NCBI GenBank assembly: GCA_934533005.1
Contig: CAKTBC010000005.1
Coordinates: forward strand, 1 to 42,961
Length of the DNA: 42,961 nucleotides
Source: an uncultured Oscillospiraceae bacterium
Lineage (GTDB): Bacteria > Bacillota > Clostridia > Oscillospirales > Oscillospiraceae
Direction: 5' to 3'
In this document: one piece after another, positions 1 to 7,580 of the stretch
Layout of the letters: every line of letters begins with the position of its first letter
Numbering within the stretch: position 1 is the stretch's first letter
Notes under the pieces: generated by a model
Database searches by the model: none
Told to the model about the DNA's origin: nothing
The model's input: only the letters and a program-made list of their open reading frames with translations
Program-made: the position numbers and the translations under genes

Positions 1-36
1 AGCCGAAACAAGTGAATGTGAAAGGAGACACAAAAC

Positions 37-705
37 ATGAGACCCATCCAGAATGCGGGCGGCGAGGAGGTCATCCATGCCCGCAGCTACCCGGTGGCAA
101 GCGCCACCGCGATCGTCGCCGGACAGGTGGTGCAGCTGAGCGCCGGTAAGGTCGTCCCGGCCATCGCTGCGCAGACCGGCGCGATCCTCGGCATTGCCGG
201 GGAGGATCATCCCGGCACGGCGGATATGCTCAATCCGCGCGCAAACGGCGACGAGATCCTCGTCTGCGACAATCCGGGACTGATCTTTGAATGCCCCGTG
301 CCGACGATCAAGGCCGAGAGCGGCAGCGCCACGACGATCGTGCCCGCTGCGGGCAGCATTGCTGCGGCTGCTGCGGACGACACCTACAACGCCGCGGTGC
401 TCGTGCTCAAAAGCAAGGCCGCGGGCAGCACGAACACCGATGTGCCAGGTACGCGCCGCGCCGTGACGGACTACACCAAGAGCGGCACGGTGCTCACCGT
501 GGAGACCGGCGGCACGGCCGCCGCCGGGGACGAGTATGAGCTCTACCCCGCGCTCGGCAGCGCCGTTTGTGCGCTCAACGACAAGGCCACCGCGCTTCTT
601 GTGAGCGCGACCGGCGCTACGGCGGCGCGCTGCATCGGCCACGACTACGAGCGTCACACGATCCGCTGCATTGCTGCGGCGCACACGCTCGCCGCGAAAT
701 CTTAA
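37..705 (+). CDS. Probable capsid decoration/minor head protein
   Basis: A 222-residue protein directly upstream of the capsid gene, with ribosome site AAAGGAGA about 9 bases before the ATG. It is rich in Ala, Gly, Thr and Val with no membrane segment or signal peptide. The N-terminal part, with a G-Q-V-V-Q-L-S pattern and several short beta-prone stretches, resembles the small beta-rich decoration or head-stabilising proteins that many phages encode just before the major capsid gene. The C-terminal third has a second Gly/Ala-rich segment. The role is inferred mainly from position and composition; I do not recognise a named family with certainty. It could instead be a head-completion protein. 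Confidence 0.5.
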   Translation: MRPIQNAGGEEVIHARSYPVASATAIVAGQVVQLSAGKVVPAIAAQTGAILGIAGEDHPGTADMLNPRANGDEILVCDNPGLIFECPVPTIKAESGSATTIVPAAGSIAAAAADDTYNAAVLVLKSKAAGSTNTDVPGTRRAVTDYTKSGTVLTVETGGTAAAGDEYELYPALGSAVCALNDKATALLVSATGATAARCIGHDYERHTIRCIAAAHTLAAKS

Positions 706-739
706 AAACCAACAAATCAGAAAAGGAGAACCATGAATT

Positions 740-1699
740 ATGAGCAGCAACTTTAAAAACTGGACGAGCGACAACTACGCGTTCGTCGGCAAGGCGTTCG
801 ACTTTGCTTACGCCGACCGCCTCAACAAGCTCTCGCCCGTTGTCGGCGAGGTGAACGCCAAGAGCATCGACTACGAGCTGACCGGCTCCGGCGGCTACGG
901 CGAGGCGCCCCGCTACGACGGCGAGAATCTCAACGAGGGCAGCCTGAAGCGCGGCTTCAAGACGGTGATCACGCCGGTCGAGTACACGCTCTCCATCCCC
1001 GTCGGCTACAAGGAGGCCAAGGTGGACAAGATGGGCGAGACGAAAAAGGTCGGCACGAAGCTCGGCGACAGCATGGCGCTCACGGTGTATCTGCATGTGC
1101 TGCGTATGTTCGCCAACGCCTGGAACACCGACGGCAAGCACAACGGCGGCGACGGCGTAAGCTGGGCCAACGCTGCGCACCCGGTCGCTTCCCGCGGCTC
1201 CTCGGGCCGAACGTTCGTTGCCGATGCAGACGCCGGTACCTACTCCAACATCTCCACGGACGCTTTTTCCGTATCCGCCATCACGGCGGCGCAGGCTCGC
1301 GCCAACCGCTTCCTTACTCCTGACGGCATGCCGTTCCTGTGCGATTTTGACACCGTCCTGATCGCACCCGAGCTGGAGGAGAAGGCGAAGAAGATGTTCG
1401 GCGAGAATGCCCGCCTGATGCCCACCGCCGACCCCGAGAGCGCTTATAATGCCGCCAACCCCGTCTACGGCATGCGCTACATCGTCATGGGCGGCGGCGC
1501 GGACGGCTTCACGAGCAAGCAGTGGGCGGTGTGTGACCGCCGATTGATGAAGGAGCTCGTGAACATCGTTTACAACACGCGCCCGACGGTGATGCAGTCG
1601 CCGCAGGATAACCCGCTGAAGGATCTTTACACCGCGTATGCCGACTTCGGCGTTGGCTGGGGCGACGCAAGACAAATTATTTTCGGAAATCCCGGTTAA
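740..1699 (+). CDS. Probable phage major capsid protein
   Basis: A 319-residue soluble protein, the size expected of a HK97-fold coat protein, lying 34 bases after the decoration candidate. It begins with a short charged arm, then a region rich in Tyr and Gly (about residues 55-90) and a helix at about 95-140, consistent with an E-loop and spine helix. The C-terminal half has mixed alpha/beta character. The ribosome site AAGGAGA (722-728) is 11 bases from the ATG at 740. An out-of-frame ATG at 733 lies closer to that site and would give only a seven-residue peptide ending at 756. The assignment rests on position, size and composition, not a signature motif. Confidence 0.65.
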   Translation: MSSNFKNWTSDNYAFVGKAFDFAYADRLNKLSPVVGEVNAKSIDYELTGSGGYGEAPRYDGENLNEGSLKRGFKTVITPVEYTLSIPVGYKEAKVDKMGETKKVGTKLGDSMALTVYLHVLRMFANAWNTDGKHNGGDGVSWANAAHPVASRGSSGRTFVADADAGTYSNISTDAFSVSAITAAQARANRFLTPDGMPFLCDFDTVLIAPELEEKAKKMFGENARLMPTADPESAYNAANPVYGMRYIVMGGGADGFTSKQWAVCDRRLMKELVNIVYNTRPTVMQSPQDNPLKDLYTAYADFGVGWGDARQIIFGNPG

Positions 1700-1708
1700 G
1701 GCGGGAAA

Positions 1709-1837
1709 AACCTCTCAGTCACGGCGCTGTGCGCCGCGCCAGCTCCCCTGGAAGGGGAGCCAAGATAGTTTTCTACAAACTCACTTGCCTCCCCTTTTAG
1801 GGGAGGTGGCAAAACCGCAGGTTTTGACGGAGAGGTT
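1709..1837. repeat. Palindromic MITE-like element, copy 1
   Basis: The element is bounded by imperfect terminal inverted repeats AACCTCTCAGTC (left) and GACGGAGAGGTT (right; its complement is AACCTCTCCGTC). Inside are three smaller stem-loops: GGCGC...GCGCC near 1723, AGCTCCCC/GGGGAGC at 1741-1760, and CCTCCCC/GGGGAGG at 1789-1806, plus a CAAAACC/GGTTTTG stem at 1810-1826. It has no coding capacity. Two relatives with the same ends are at 22264-22343 and 37354-37471. This copy interrupts the phage late operon between the capsid and holin genes. Confidence 0.8.
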
Positions 1838-1867
1838 CGGGCGCAAACTCTGCGAGGCTTACTGTAG

Positions 1868-1888
1868 GGGCGGGGCTCTGCTCCGCCC
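1868..1888. repeat. Short GC-rich hairpin repeat
   Basis: Arms GGGCGGGGC and GCTCCGCCC pair over nine positions with one G-T wobble around a three-base loop. It follows a TGTAGGGGCG segment. Hairpins with this opening are familiar as dispersed intergenic repeats in gut Clostridia. It could act as an RNA structure before the holin gene; there is no T-run, so it is a poor terminator. Confidence 0.45.
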
Positions 1889-1912
1889 TGTGGAAAAAGA
1901 AAGGAGAACAAC

Positions 1913-2131
1913 ATGAACGAACATACGAAAGACATTCTGATCCGCGCCGGAAAGACGTTCTGGCAGGCGGCGCTGGCGTATCTGCTGGCGGACGCCGCCG
2001 TGCTGCAGCAGGCGCTGACCGACTGGGGCACGGGCAAGCAGATCCTTCTCTCGCTCACCGTCGGCGCGGTGGCCGCGGGGTTCAGCGCCGTATATAACGG
2101 CATTGTCCGCCCGCGGCTGGGAGGGGAGTGA
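1913..2131 (+). CDS. Phage holin-like membrane protein
   Basis: A 72-residue protein with a charged N-terminus and two hydrophobic segments (about residues 15-30 and 44-64) separated by a short Asp/Trp-containing turn, ending in a basic Arg-rich tail. Size and topology fit a class II holin, which makes the membrane lesion that lets the endolysin reach peptidoglycan. The ribosome site AAAGGAGA precedes the ATG. Its stop overlaps the next reading frame by a few bases, and that gene is also a small membrane protein, so the two are probably translated together. The endolysin gene is 4.7 kb downstream, not adjacent as is usual. Confidence 0.65.
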   Translation: MNEHTKDILIRAGKTFWQAALAYLLADAAVLQQALTDWGTGKQILLSLTVGAVAAGFSAVYNGIVRPRLGGE

Positions 2132-2136
2132 CGGTT

Positions 2137-2346
2137 ATGGATTCCAACTGCCAGAACCAGCCCTGCCATGAGCTCACGGAGCTCCAGAAGCGCTTTACCC
2201 GCTTTCAGGATGACACGGTGAAGCGCCTTGCCGCAGGGGACGTTTCGATGGCGACGATCAACACCAAGCTCAACTGGCTCATCGGCATCCTCTCCGGCAT
2301 CGGCGCGGCGGTGCTCGCCGCCGTGCTGCGCATTCTCTATAACTGA
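2137..2346 (+). CDS. XhlA-like small phage membrane protein
   Basis: A 69-residue protein with a polar, coiled-coil-like N-terminal half (about residues 12-42) and one C-terminal membrane helix (about 46-66). This is the layout of the haemolysin XhlA family, which assists the holin in Gram-positive phage lysis. I chose the ATG at 2137 because AGGGG at 2122-2126 is then correctly spaced; the GTG at 2128 would sit inside the ribosome site. Family membership is inferred from layout. Confidence 0.55.
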   Translation: MDSNCQNQPCHELTELQKRFTRFQDDTVKRLAAGDVSMATINTKLNWLIGILSGIGAAVLAAVLRILYN

Positions 2347-2357
2347 AAGGAGACATC

Positions 2358-2633
2358 ATGAAAAAGATCGATTCCGTCTGTACGCTCACGCTCGGCACGA
2401 GCGCGCAGACCGTCCGCGTGAGCGGACTTGCCTGCATGGTGCAGAACAACAGCGAATCTGCCAGCGTGTACATGAAGGAGCGCCGTGCCGACGGCGAGGA
2501 CGCCACCGCCGATAACGGCTGGCGTCTCGCGCCCGGCGAGCGCACCGCGGTGCCGTTCACGGCGCTCGATCTCTCGCTCGTTGCCACCGCCGCCGGGACG
2601 GATGTGCGCGTGCTGCTGCTCGACGAGCTCTGA
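2358..2633 (+). CDS. Small beta-rich phage protein
   Basis: A 91-residue protein with no membrane segment, preceded by AAAGGAGA. The sequence alternates short hydrophobic strands with polar turns and ends in Leu-rich strands before an acidic tail, suggesting a compact beta fold. It sits between the lysis-type membrane proteins and the adaptor gene. It might be a head-fibre or neck component. I do not recognise the family. Confidence 0.5.
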   Translation: MKKIDSVCTLTLGTSAQTVRVSGLACMVQNNSESASVYMKERRADGEDATADNGWRLAPGERTAVPFTALDLSLVATAAGTDVRVLLLDEL

Positions 2634-2648
2634 GAGGAGCGGCGCGCC

Positions 2649-3203
2649 ATGACGCTGGGAGAAGCGAAAAACAAGGTATACATGCTCCTCGACGAGCACA
2701 GCGCGGGCGGCGAGGTGGAGCACGACGAGGACATCGAAAAGAAGATGACCGCCTTTTTTGACACCGCGCAGAAAACGCTCGCGCAGCTCCGGCGCATCGT
2801 GCGCGAGTATGTGCTGCCGTTCGAAGCGGGCAAGACCGCCTACGATATGCCGCCGGACTTTTCCGCGCCGTACCGCGTGTGGGCGGACGGGCGCATCACG
2901 CGCTCGCTCCGCTGGCGCGCCGGGAAGCTCCTTGTCCCGGAGGGGTACGCCGCCGAGGTGACGGTGGAGTATTTCGCCGTGCCGGAGACGATCCCGGAAA
3001 ATGCGCCGGACAGCTACGAATTTGAGATTGCGGCGGAGGCCTGCGAGTGCATGCCGTACTACGTGGCGGCGCAGCAGCTTTTGCCCGATCTTGTGCTGGA
3101 CTACGGCTCGATGCTCCAGATGTACGACCGCCTGACGGCACAGCTCTGCACCGCACCGCCTGGCGAGAACCGGCGCATTGCGCAGAGCGTTTTCCGGAGG
3201 TGA
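2649..3203 (+). CDS. Probable head-tail adaptor protein
   Basis: A 184-residue protein with two helices at the N-terminus (about residues 3-15 and 25-50), a beta-rich centre with a D-M-P-P-D-F motif (about 67-72), and a C-terminal helical part. This organisation matches the adaptor proteins that sit under the portal ring (P22 gp4-like/phage adaptor families): four-helix core, central hairpin, DMPxD-type turn. The ATG at 2649 follows GAGAGGAGCGG. The next gene begins four bases after its stop. Function in the virion is inferred. Confidence 0.6.
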   Translation: MTLGEAKNKVYMLLDEHSAGGEVEHDEDIEKKMTAFFDTAQKTLAQLRRIVREYVLPFEAGKTAYDMPPDFSAPYRVWADGRITRSLRWRAGKLLVPEGYAAEVTVEYFAVPETIPENAPDSYEFEIAAEACECMPYYVAAQQLLPDLVLDYGSMLQMYDRLTAQLCTAPPGENRRIAQSVFRR

Positions 3204-3207
3204 GACC

Positions 3208-5073
3208 ATGGGAAAGAGACGCGGCGCGGGGATCACCCGCGCGCAGTACGCCGCCTTTCGCGGCGCGGACTTTTCGACCGACCCGTCGCTCGTGGACAGC
3301 TGCCGCAGCCCGCTGTGTACGAACATCGTATCCGACGCGGGCGGCACGCCGCGAAAGCGGCTCGGCTACCGCACGGTGCAGAATTTGGGGGACACGGTTT
3401 ACGGGCTGTTCGGCGCGGAATTCGGCGGGACGCTCAAACGCCTTGCCCATGTCGGAACAAAGCTCTATGCCTGGGCGGACGATGGAACGCCCGCGGAGCT
3501 GCTCTCCGGCCTGCCCCGGCACAAGAGCCGGGCGGTTTTTCTCGCCGGGAAGCTCTGGATCGTCACCGGCGGCGGGTTTTATTCCTATGATGGGACGGAG
3601 GCAAAGCGCGTATCCGCCGAGGGAGCGTATGTCCCCACGACGACGATCACGCGCAGCCCCTCCGGCGGCGGTGTCTCCTACGAGGCGGTCAACCTGCTCA
3701 CGCCGCGCCGGAAAAACGCCTTCCAGACGGACGGCAAGAGCGTGACATTCACGCTCGACGGCGAGATCGACGAGACCGGCACGGTGCGCGCCTGGGTCTG
3801 GGGCGAGGAGGTCACGGACTTCACGCTCGACCGCGCGGCGGGGACGATCACGTTTTCCGCCGCGCCCGCCGCGCCGGATGCGGGTGCGTCCGACGGGCTG
3901 GTCGTGGAATTTCCGCATACCGTGGAGGGGTACGCCGACCGGATCGACAAATGCACGGTCATCACGACGTACGGCGTCGGCTCCAACGACCGCGTAGTGC
4001 TCTCCGGCAATCCTGATTTTCCGAATTATGACTGGACGAGCGGACTGGACGATCCGACGTATATGCCCGATCTCGGCTACGCCGCCGTCGGCGGCGAGGC
4101 GACGCTGATCCGCGGCTACTGCCGCATCGGGAATTCGCTCGGCATCGTCAAGGCGGACGACGGGAGCGACAGCACCGTGTTTCTCCGCTCCGCCGCGCTC
4201 TCCGAGGACGGGGAGGCCGTGTTCACCCTGCAGCAGACGATCGCAGGCGTCGGCGCGATCGCGCCGGGGAGCTTTGCCTCGCTCTTTGATGATCCGCTCT
4301 TCCTCTCACGCTCCGGCGTTGCGGCGATCACGAGCAGCAGTCTGACCGGGGATAAGATCATCCAGAACCGCAGCTTGTATCTCAACGCGCAGCTCACCAA
4401 CGAGCCATCTCTGCCGGAGGCGGAGGCCGCGGTGTGGCGGGGAATGTACCTGCTCGCGCTGCCGGAGGGACACGTTTATATCCTCAACGGCCGGCAGACC
4501 AAAACCTTCCGCAGCGCGTCGCTCGCCGATTTTGTGTACGAGGGGTTCTATTGGGAGAATGTCCCGGCGCTGTGCTGGTTCGTGAAGCACTCCGGCACGG
4601 AGGAGGAGCTGTATTTTGGCACGGCGGACGGCAGGATCTGCAAGTTCAACACGGATGTGGAGGACATGAGCCGCTACAGCGACGACGGCGCGGCGATCGC
4701 CGCGGTGTGGGCGACGAAGTACGACGATGACGGCACGCCCGCCATTCTCAAAACGCTTTTGAAGCGCGGCTGCTGCGTGACGATTCAGCCGTACACGCGC
4801 TCGAGCGCCGAGGTATACATCCGTGCCGACCGCACTGGCGGCCACGAAAAGAAGATCGCCGCCAAGCCCATGGACATTCTGGATTTTTCGGACATCGATT
4901 TTGAGCGCATCACGTTCAGCACGGACGAGAGCCCGCAGGAGATATTCCTCAACCGCAAGGTGAAGAACTACAAGCGTTTGCAGATCATCGTCCGCAACCG
5001 GGAGCCCAACGAGGGCTTCGGCATCTTCCAGATCACGAAGCACTATGTAACGGGCAATTATGCCAAGAGGTGA
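3208..5073 (+). CDS. Large tail/stabilisation protein, podovirus-like
   Basis: A 621-residue protein, the largest structural protein here. It opens with a conserved-looking segment: a basic start, then G-A-D-F-S and an S-P-L-C-T-N-I motif (about residues 31-37), followed by repeated blades of beta strands with Gly/Tyr/Trp turns across most of its length. That resembles beta-propeller tail hub or nozzle proteins and P22 gp10-type DNA stabilisation proteins of short-tailed phages. It immediately follows the adaptor, as those proteins do. The ATG at 3208 has a good site (CCGGAGGTGAG). The exact family is not recognised. Confidence 0.5.
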   Translation: MGKRRGAGITRAQYAAFRGADFSTDPSLVDSCRSPLCTNIVSDAGGTPRKRLGYRTVQNLGDTVYGLFGAEFGGTLKRLAHVGTKLYAWADDGTPAELLSGLPRHKSRAVFLAGKLWIVTGGGFYSYDGTEAKRVSAEGAYVPTTTITRSPSGGGVSYEAVNLLTPRRKNAFQTDGKSVTFTLDGEIDETGTVRAWVWGEEVTDFTLDRAAGTITFSAAPAAPDAGASDGLVVEFPHTVEGYADRIDKCTVITTYGVGSNDRVVLSGNPDFPNYDWTSGLDDPTYMPDLGYAAVGGEATLIRGYCRIGNSLGIVKADDGSDSTVFLRSAALSEDGEAVFTLQQTIAGVGAIAPGSFASLFDDPLFLSRSGVAAITSSSLTGDKIIQNRSLYLNAQLTNEPSLPEAEAAVWRGMYLLALPEGHVYILNGRQTKTFRSASLADFVYEGFYWENVPALCWFVKHSGTEEELYFGTADGRICKFNTDVEDMSRYSDDGAAIAAVWATKYDDDGTPAILKTLLKRGCCVTIQPYTRSSAEVYIRADRTGGHEKKIAAKPMDILDFSDIDFERITFSTDESPQEIFLNRKVKNYKRLQIIVRNREPNEGFGIFQITKHYVTGNYAKR

Positions 5074-5078
5074 AGAAA

Positions 5079-6383
5079 ATGAGCATACAGGAACAGAAGA
5101 TAACGGAAGCCGCCGTGGCCACGAACGGCGTGCAGAGCCGGCCGGACAAACTGACCGGCACGGCGGCGCAGAACAAGAAGGTATTTGATAACCTTATCAC
5201 GGCAGTGGTGAAAGAGCGCTTCAACGCGCTCCTCGACGAGCTGACGGGAACAGAAGCCGCAGCGCAGCTCGGCATTGCGACGATCCCCGGGTTTTCGGCG
5301 GAGAGCATTCAGGGTGCACTCGAAGAGATCATAACTGTGATGCAGGGCATCTCGCAGGGCAGCGTGGCAAATGGGAGCGTTACGCTCGCAAAGCTCGCCG
5401 CGGAGGTGACGGCCGCCGCCCTCGGCGGCGCGGCGGCGAGCCATACCCACGGCGCGGGAGACGTGAGCTCCGGTGTGCTGGACGCGGCGCGCATCCCGGT
5501 GCTGGACGGCACGAAGCTCGGCGCGGGGAGCGTGGGGACGGAGAAGCTGGCTCCGGCGGCGGTCACGGGCGAAAAGCTCGCGGCGCTCGCGGTGCTTCCG
5601 GCGCATCTCGCGCCGGGAGCGGTGACGGCACAGAAGCTTGCCGAAAAGGCGGTCACCCGCGAGAAAATGGCCATAGACGCTTTTACGCCCGCCGACAACG
5701 CGGGAACGCACAACGCGGTCTACCGCGGGAAGAACCTCGGCTCGGCGGTGACCGCTGCCCAATGGGCGGCGATTCAGGCCGGAACGTTTGAGGATCTTTT
5801 CATCGGCGACTACTGGACGATCAACGGCGTCAACTGGCGCATCGCGGCGTTTGACTACTACCTGAACGACCAGACCACCGAGCACCATACTGTCATTGTC
5901 CCTGACACAGATCTGTACGAAGCATCGATGAACGACACCAACACTACGGAGGGCGCGTATGTCAGCTCGAAGATGTATACCAGCGGGTTGAATCAGGCGA
6001 AGACTTTGGTAAACAATGCGTTTGGTGAAGATCACATTCTGTCGCATTACGCTTATCTAAAAAACGCTGCAACAGGCGGGTACGAGACCGGCGGCTCAGG
6101 CTATCAGGTCACGGTCGTCTTGATGACAGAACAGAATCTGTACGGCGGCAGCGTTTTTGCCAACCGCATGCAGGGCACGAACTACGCCTTTAACTACACC
6201 ATTGACAACAGCCAGTTTCCGCTGTTTGCCTTCCGCCATGACTTGATTTCCAATAATCAGAAGTCCTGGCTGCGTGACGTTGCGAGAACGGTCAGTTTCA
6301 GTTGCACGTGGACGAACAACAATGCGTACAACGAAGGTGCTGCCGCCGTCCACGGCGTGCGCCCGTCGTTCTGCATCAAATAA
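5079..6383 (+). CDS. Phage tail fibre with lectin-like C-terminal domain
   Basis: A 434-residue fibre. Residues 1-60 form the attachment part. Residues about 140-205 contain repeated A-V-T-x-E-K-L-A units typical of fibre shafts. Residues about 213-434 form a receptor-binding domain: it starts Y-R-G-K-N-L-G, has aromatic W/Y positions, and ends W-L-R-D-V ... G-V-R-P-S-F. That ending is typical of C-type-lectin-fold fibre tips, including those diversified by retroelements. The DNA coding for the tip (about 5870-6330) is visibly richer in A/T than its neighbours, which suggests module exchange. ATG 5079 fits AAGAGGTGAAG; a GTG at 5070 lies inside that site. Confidence 0.7.
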   Translation: MSIQEQKITEAAVATNGVQSRPDKLTGTAAQNKKVFDNLITAVVKERFNALLDELTGTEAAAQLGIATIPGFSAESIQGALEEIITVMQGISQGSVANGSVTLAKLAAEVTAAALGGAAASHTHGAGDVSSGVLDAARIPVLDGTKLGAGSVGTEKLAPAAVTGEKLAALAVLPAHLAPGAVTAQKLAEKAVTREKMAIDAFTPADNAGTHNAVYRGKNLGSAVTAAQWAAIQAGTFEDLFIGDYWTINGVNWRIAAFDYYLNDQTTEHHTVIVPDTDLYEASMNDTNTTEGAYVSSKMYTSGLNQAKTLVNNAFGEDHILSHYAYLKNAATGGYETGGSGYQVTVVLMTEQNLYGGSVFANRMQGTNYAFNYTIDNSQFPLFAFRHDLISNNQKSWLRDVARTVSFSCTWTNNNAYNEGAAAVHGVRPSFCIK

Positions 6384-6397
6384 AGGAGAGTGAGACA

Positions 6398-6730
6398 ATG
6401 TACAAAATCACTTTGGCTGACGGCACGGAGCTGAATGGTCTCGTGCTCAACGGCAACAACTTTATCGCCGCCGCGGCGGTGGACGACGCCGTTTTCAAGG
6501 GCAACATGGCGAGCGTCACCATCACGAATCTCGAGGACGGCACCGCCGAGCAGATCGAGGACGGCGTCCTGCTGAGCAACATCGTCCGCGACGGCTGCTC
6601 GTGGCTCGTGCTCGGGCAGAAGTCTGCGGAGCAGAAGCGGCAGGAGACCATCGACAGTACCTTTACGGACTTGCAGATGGCTTTGGCCGAGGTCTATGAA
6701 ATGATGATCGGAGGAATGAGCAATGGCTAA
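6398..6730 (+). CDS. Small phage tail-region protein
   Basis: A 110-residue protein starting M-Y-K-I-T-L, with a beta-rich first 75 residues followed by a long C-terminal helix. It has no membrane segment. Proteins of this appearance sit between the fibre and the CD1375-like microprotein in many clostridial phages, and some serve as fibre partners or chaperones. The ribosome site AAAGGAGAGTGA precedes ATG 6398. The last codons overlap the next small gene by eight bases, so the two are probably translationally coupled. The function is not known to me. Confidence 0.65.
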   Translation: MYKITLADGTELNGLVLNGNNFIAAAAVDDAVFKGNMASVTITNLEDGTAEQIEDGVLLSNIVRDGCSWLVLGQKSAEQKRQETIDSTFTDLQMALAEVYEMMIGGMSNG

Positions 6731-6830
6731 GATCTATGCTGCGCTGATACGGAAGGGATTGAAGACGCTCGAGGATGTACCTGCCCGGCTGCGGGCCGAG
6801 GTGGAAAGACTGTTGGAGGCGGACGTATGA
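6723..6830 (+). CDS. CD1375-like phage microprotein
   Basis: A 35-residue protein reading M-A-K-I-Y-A-A-L-I, then K-G-L-K-T-L-E-D-V-P and ending in an amphipathic helix with E-V-E-R-L-L. This pattern is that of the tiny CD1375/XkdX-type proteins found just before the lysis genes of clostridial phages. The ribosome site GGAGGAATGAG lies inside the preceding gene. It overlaps that gene by eight bases and the endolysin start by four (ATGA), a clear translational coupling chain. The function of the family is unknown. Confidence 0.75.
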   Translation: MAKIYAALIRKGLKTLEDVPARLRAEVERLLEADV

Positions 6831-7579
6831 ACGGCATCGACATTTCCCAATGGCAGGGCGACATCAGCCTTGCGCCGTACCGAAACGGTTTCGTGATCAT
6901 CCGCGGCGGGTTCTGGACGAGCGTTGACCCGTGGGCGGAGCGGAATATTGCCAAATGCGAGGCGCTCTCGATCCCGTGGGGCATCTACTGGTACAGCTAC
7001 GCGCTCGACGAGACGCAGACCCGGCAGGAGGCGGAGGCCTGTCTCAAATTTCTCGGCGGACGAAAGCCGCGGCTCGGCGTGTGGTTCGATATGGAGGATG
7101 CCGATAACTACAAGGAGAAGAACGGCTTTCCGTCGGACACCGTTATCACCGCCATGTGCAGGGCGTTCTGCGCGGCCATGGCGGAAGCCGGGAACAAGAC
7201 CGGCGTGTACGCCTCGCTGAGCTGGTTTGAGGAGCACATCGGCGAGACGGGATACGATAAGTGGATCGCTGCATGGGGCGCGAACGACGGGGTGAATTAC
7301 CCTGATCTCCGCGCGAAGTGCGTCATGCATCAGTACCGGGGGAGCCCGCTGGATCTTGACGTTATGTATGTGCCGCTTTCGTACTTCGAGGAAGGAACGA
7401 AGCGGGAGGAGCAGAGCCCCTCCCCTACGGAAAAAGAAGGGATGACCGTGAGCATCGCGGCGATGGCGCAGGAGGTGCTTGACGGGAAGTGGGGCAACGG
7501 GGAAGAGCGAAAGCAGAAGCTCGGCGCGTGGTTTTACGATCTCGTGCAGGGCGAAGTGAACCGAATTCTGGGGGTGTGA
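6827..7579 (+). CDS. GH25 endolysin with CW_7 wall-binding domain
   Basis: A 250-residue endolysin. Residues 1-190 are a glycoside hydrolase family 25 muramidase, which cleaves the N-acetylmuramic acid to N-acetylglucosamine bond of peptidoglycan. Asp5 in the opening D-I-S-Q-W motif and Asp88/Glu90 in W-F-D-M-E-D match the catalytic site. After a Pro/Ser/Glu-rich linker (about 191-207), residues 210-248 match one Cpl-7-type CW_7 repeat (L-D-G-K-W-G-N-G-E-E-R). There is no signal peptide, so export depends on a holin. The ATG overlaps the preceding stop by four bases, and the portal gene begins one base after its own stop. Confidence 0.92.
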   Translation: MNGIDISQWQGDISLAPYRNGFVIIRGGFWTSVDPWAERNIAKCEALSIPWGIYWYSYALDETQTRQEAEACLKFLGGRKPRLGVWFDMEDADNYKEKNGFPSDTVITAMCRAFCAAMAEAGNKTGVYASLSWFEEHIGETGYDKWIAAWGANDGVNYPDLRAKCVMHQYRGSPLDLDVMYVPLSYFEEGTKREEQSPSPTEKEGMTVSIAAMAQEVLDGKWGNGEERKQKLGAWFYDLVQGEVNRILGV

Positions 7580-7580
7580 G

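Noticed and set aside
5079..6830. A complete diversity-generating retroelement around the fibre gene
   Set aside because: No reverse transcriptase gene and no template repeat were found next to the fibre. Only the fibre tip resembles known targets.
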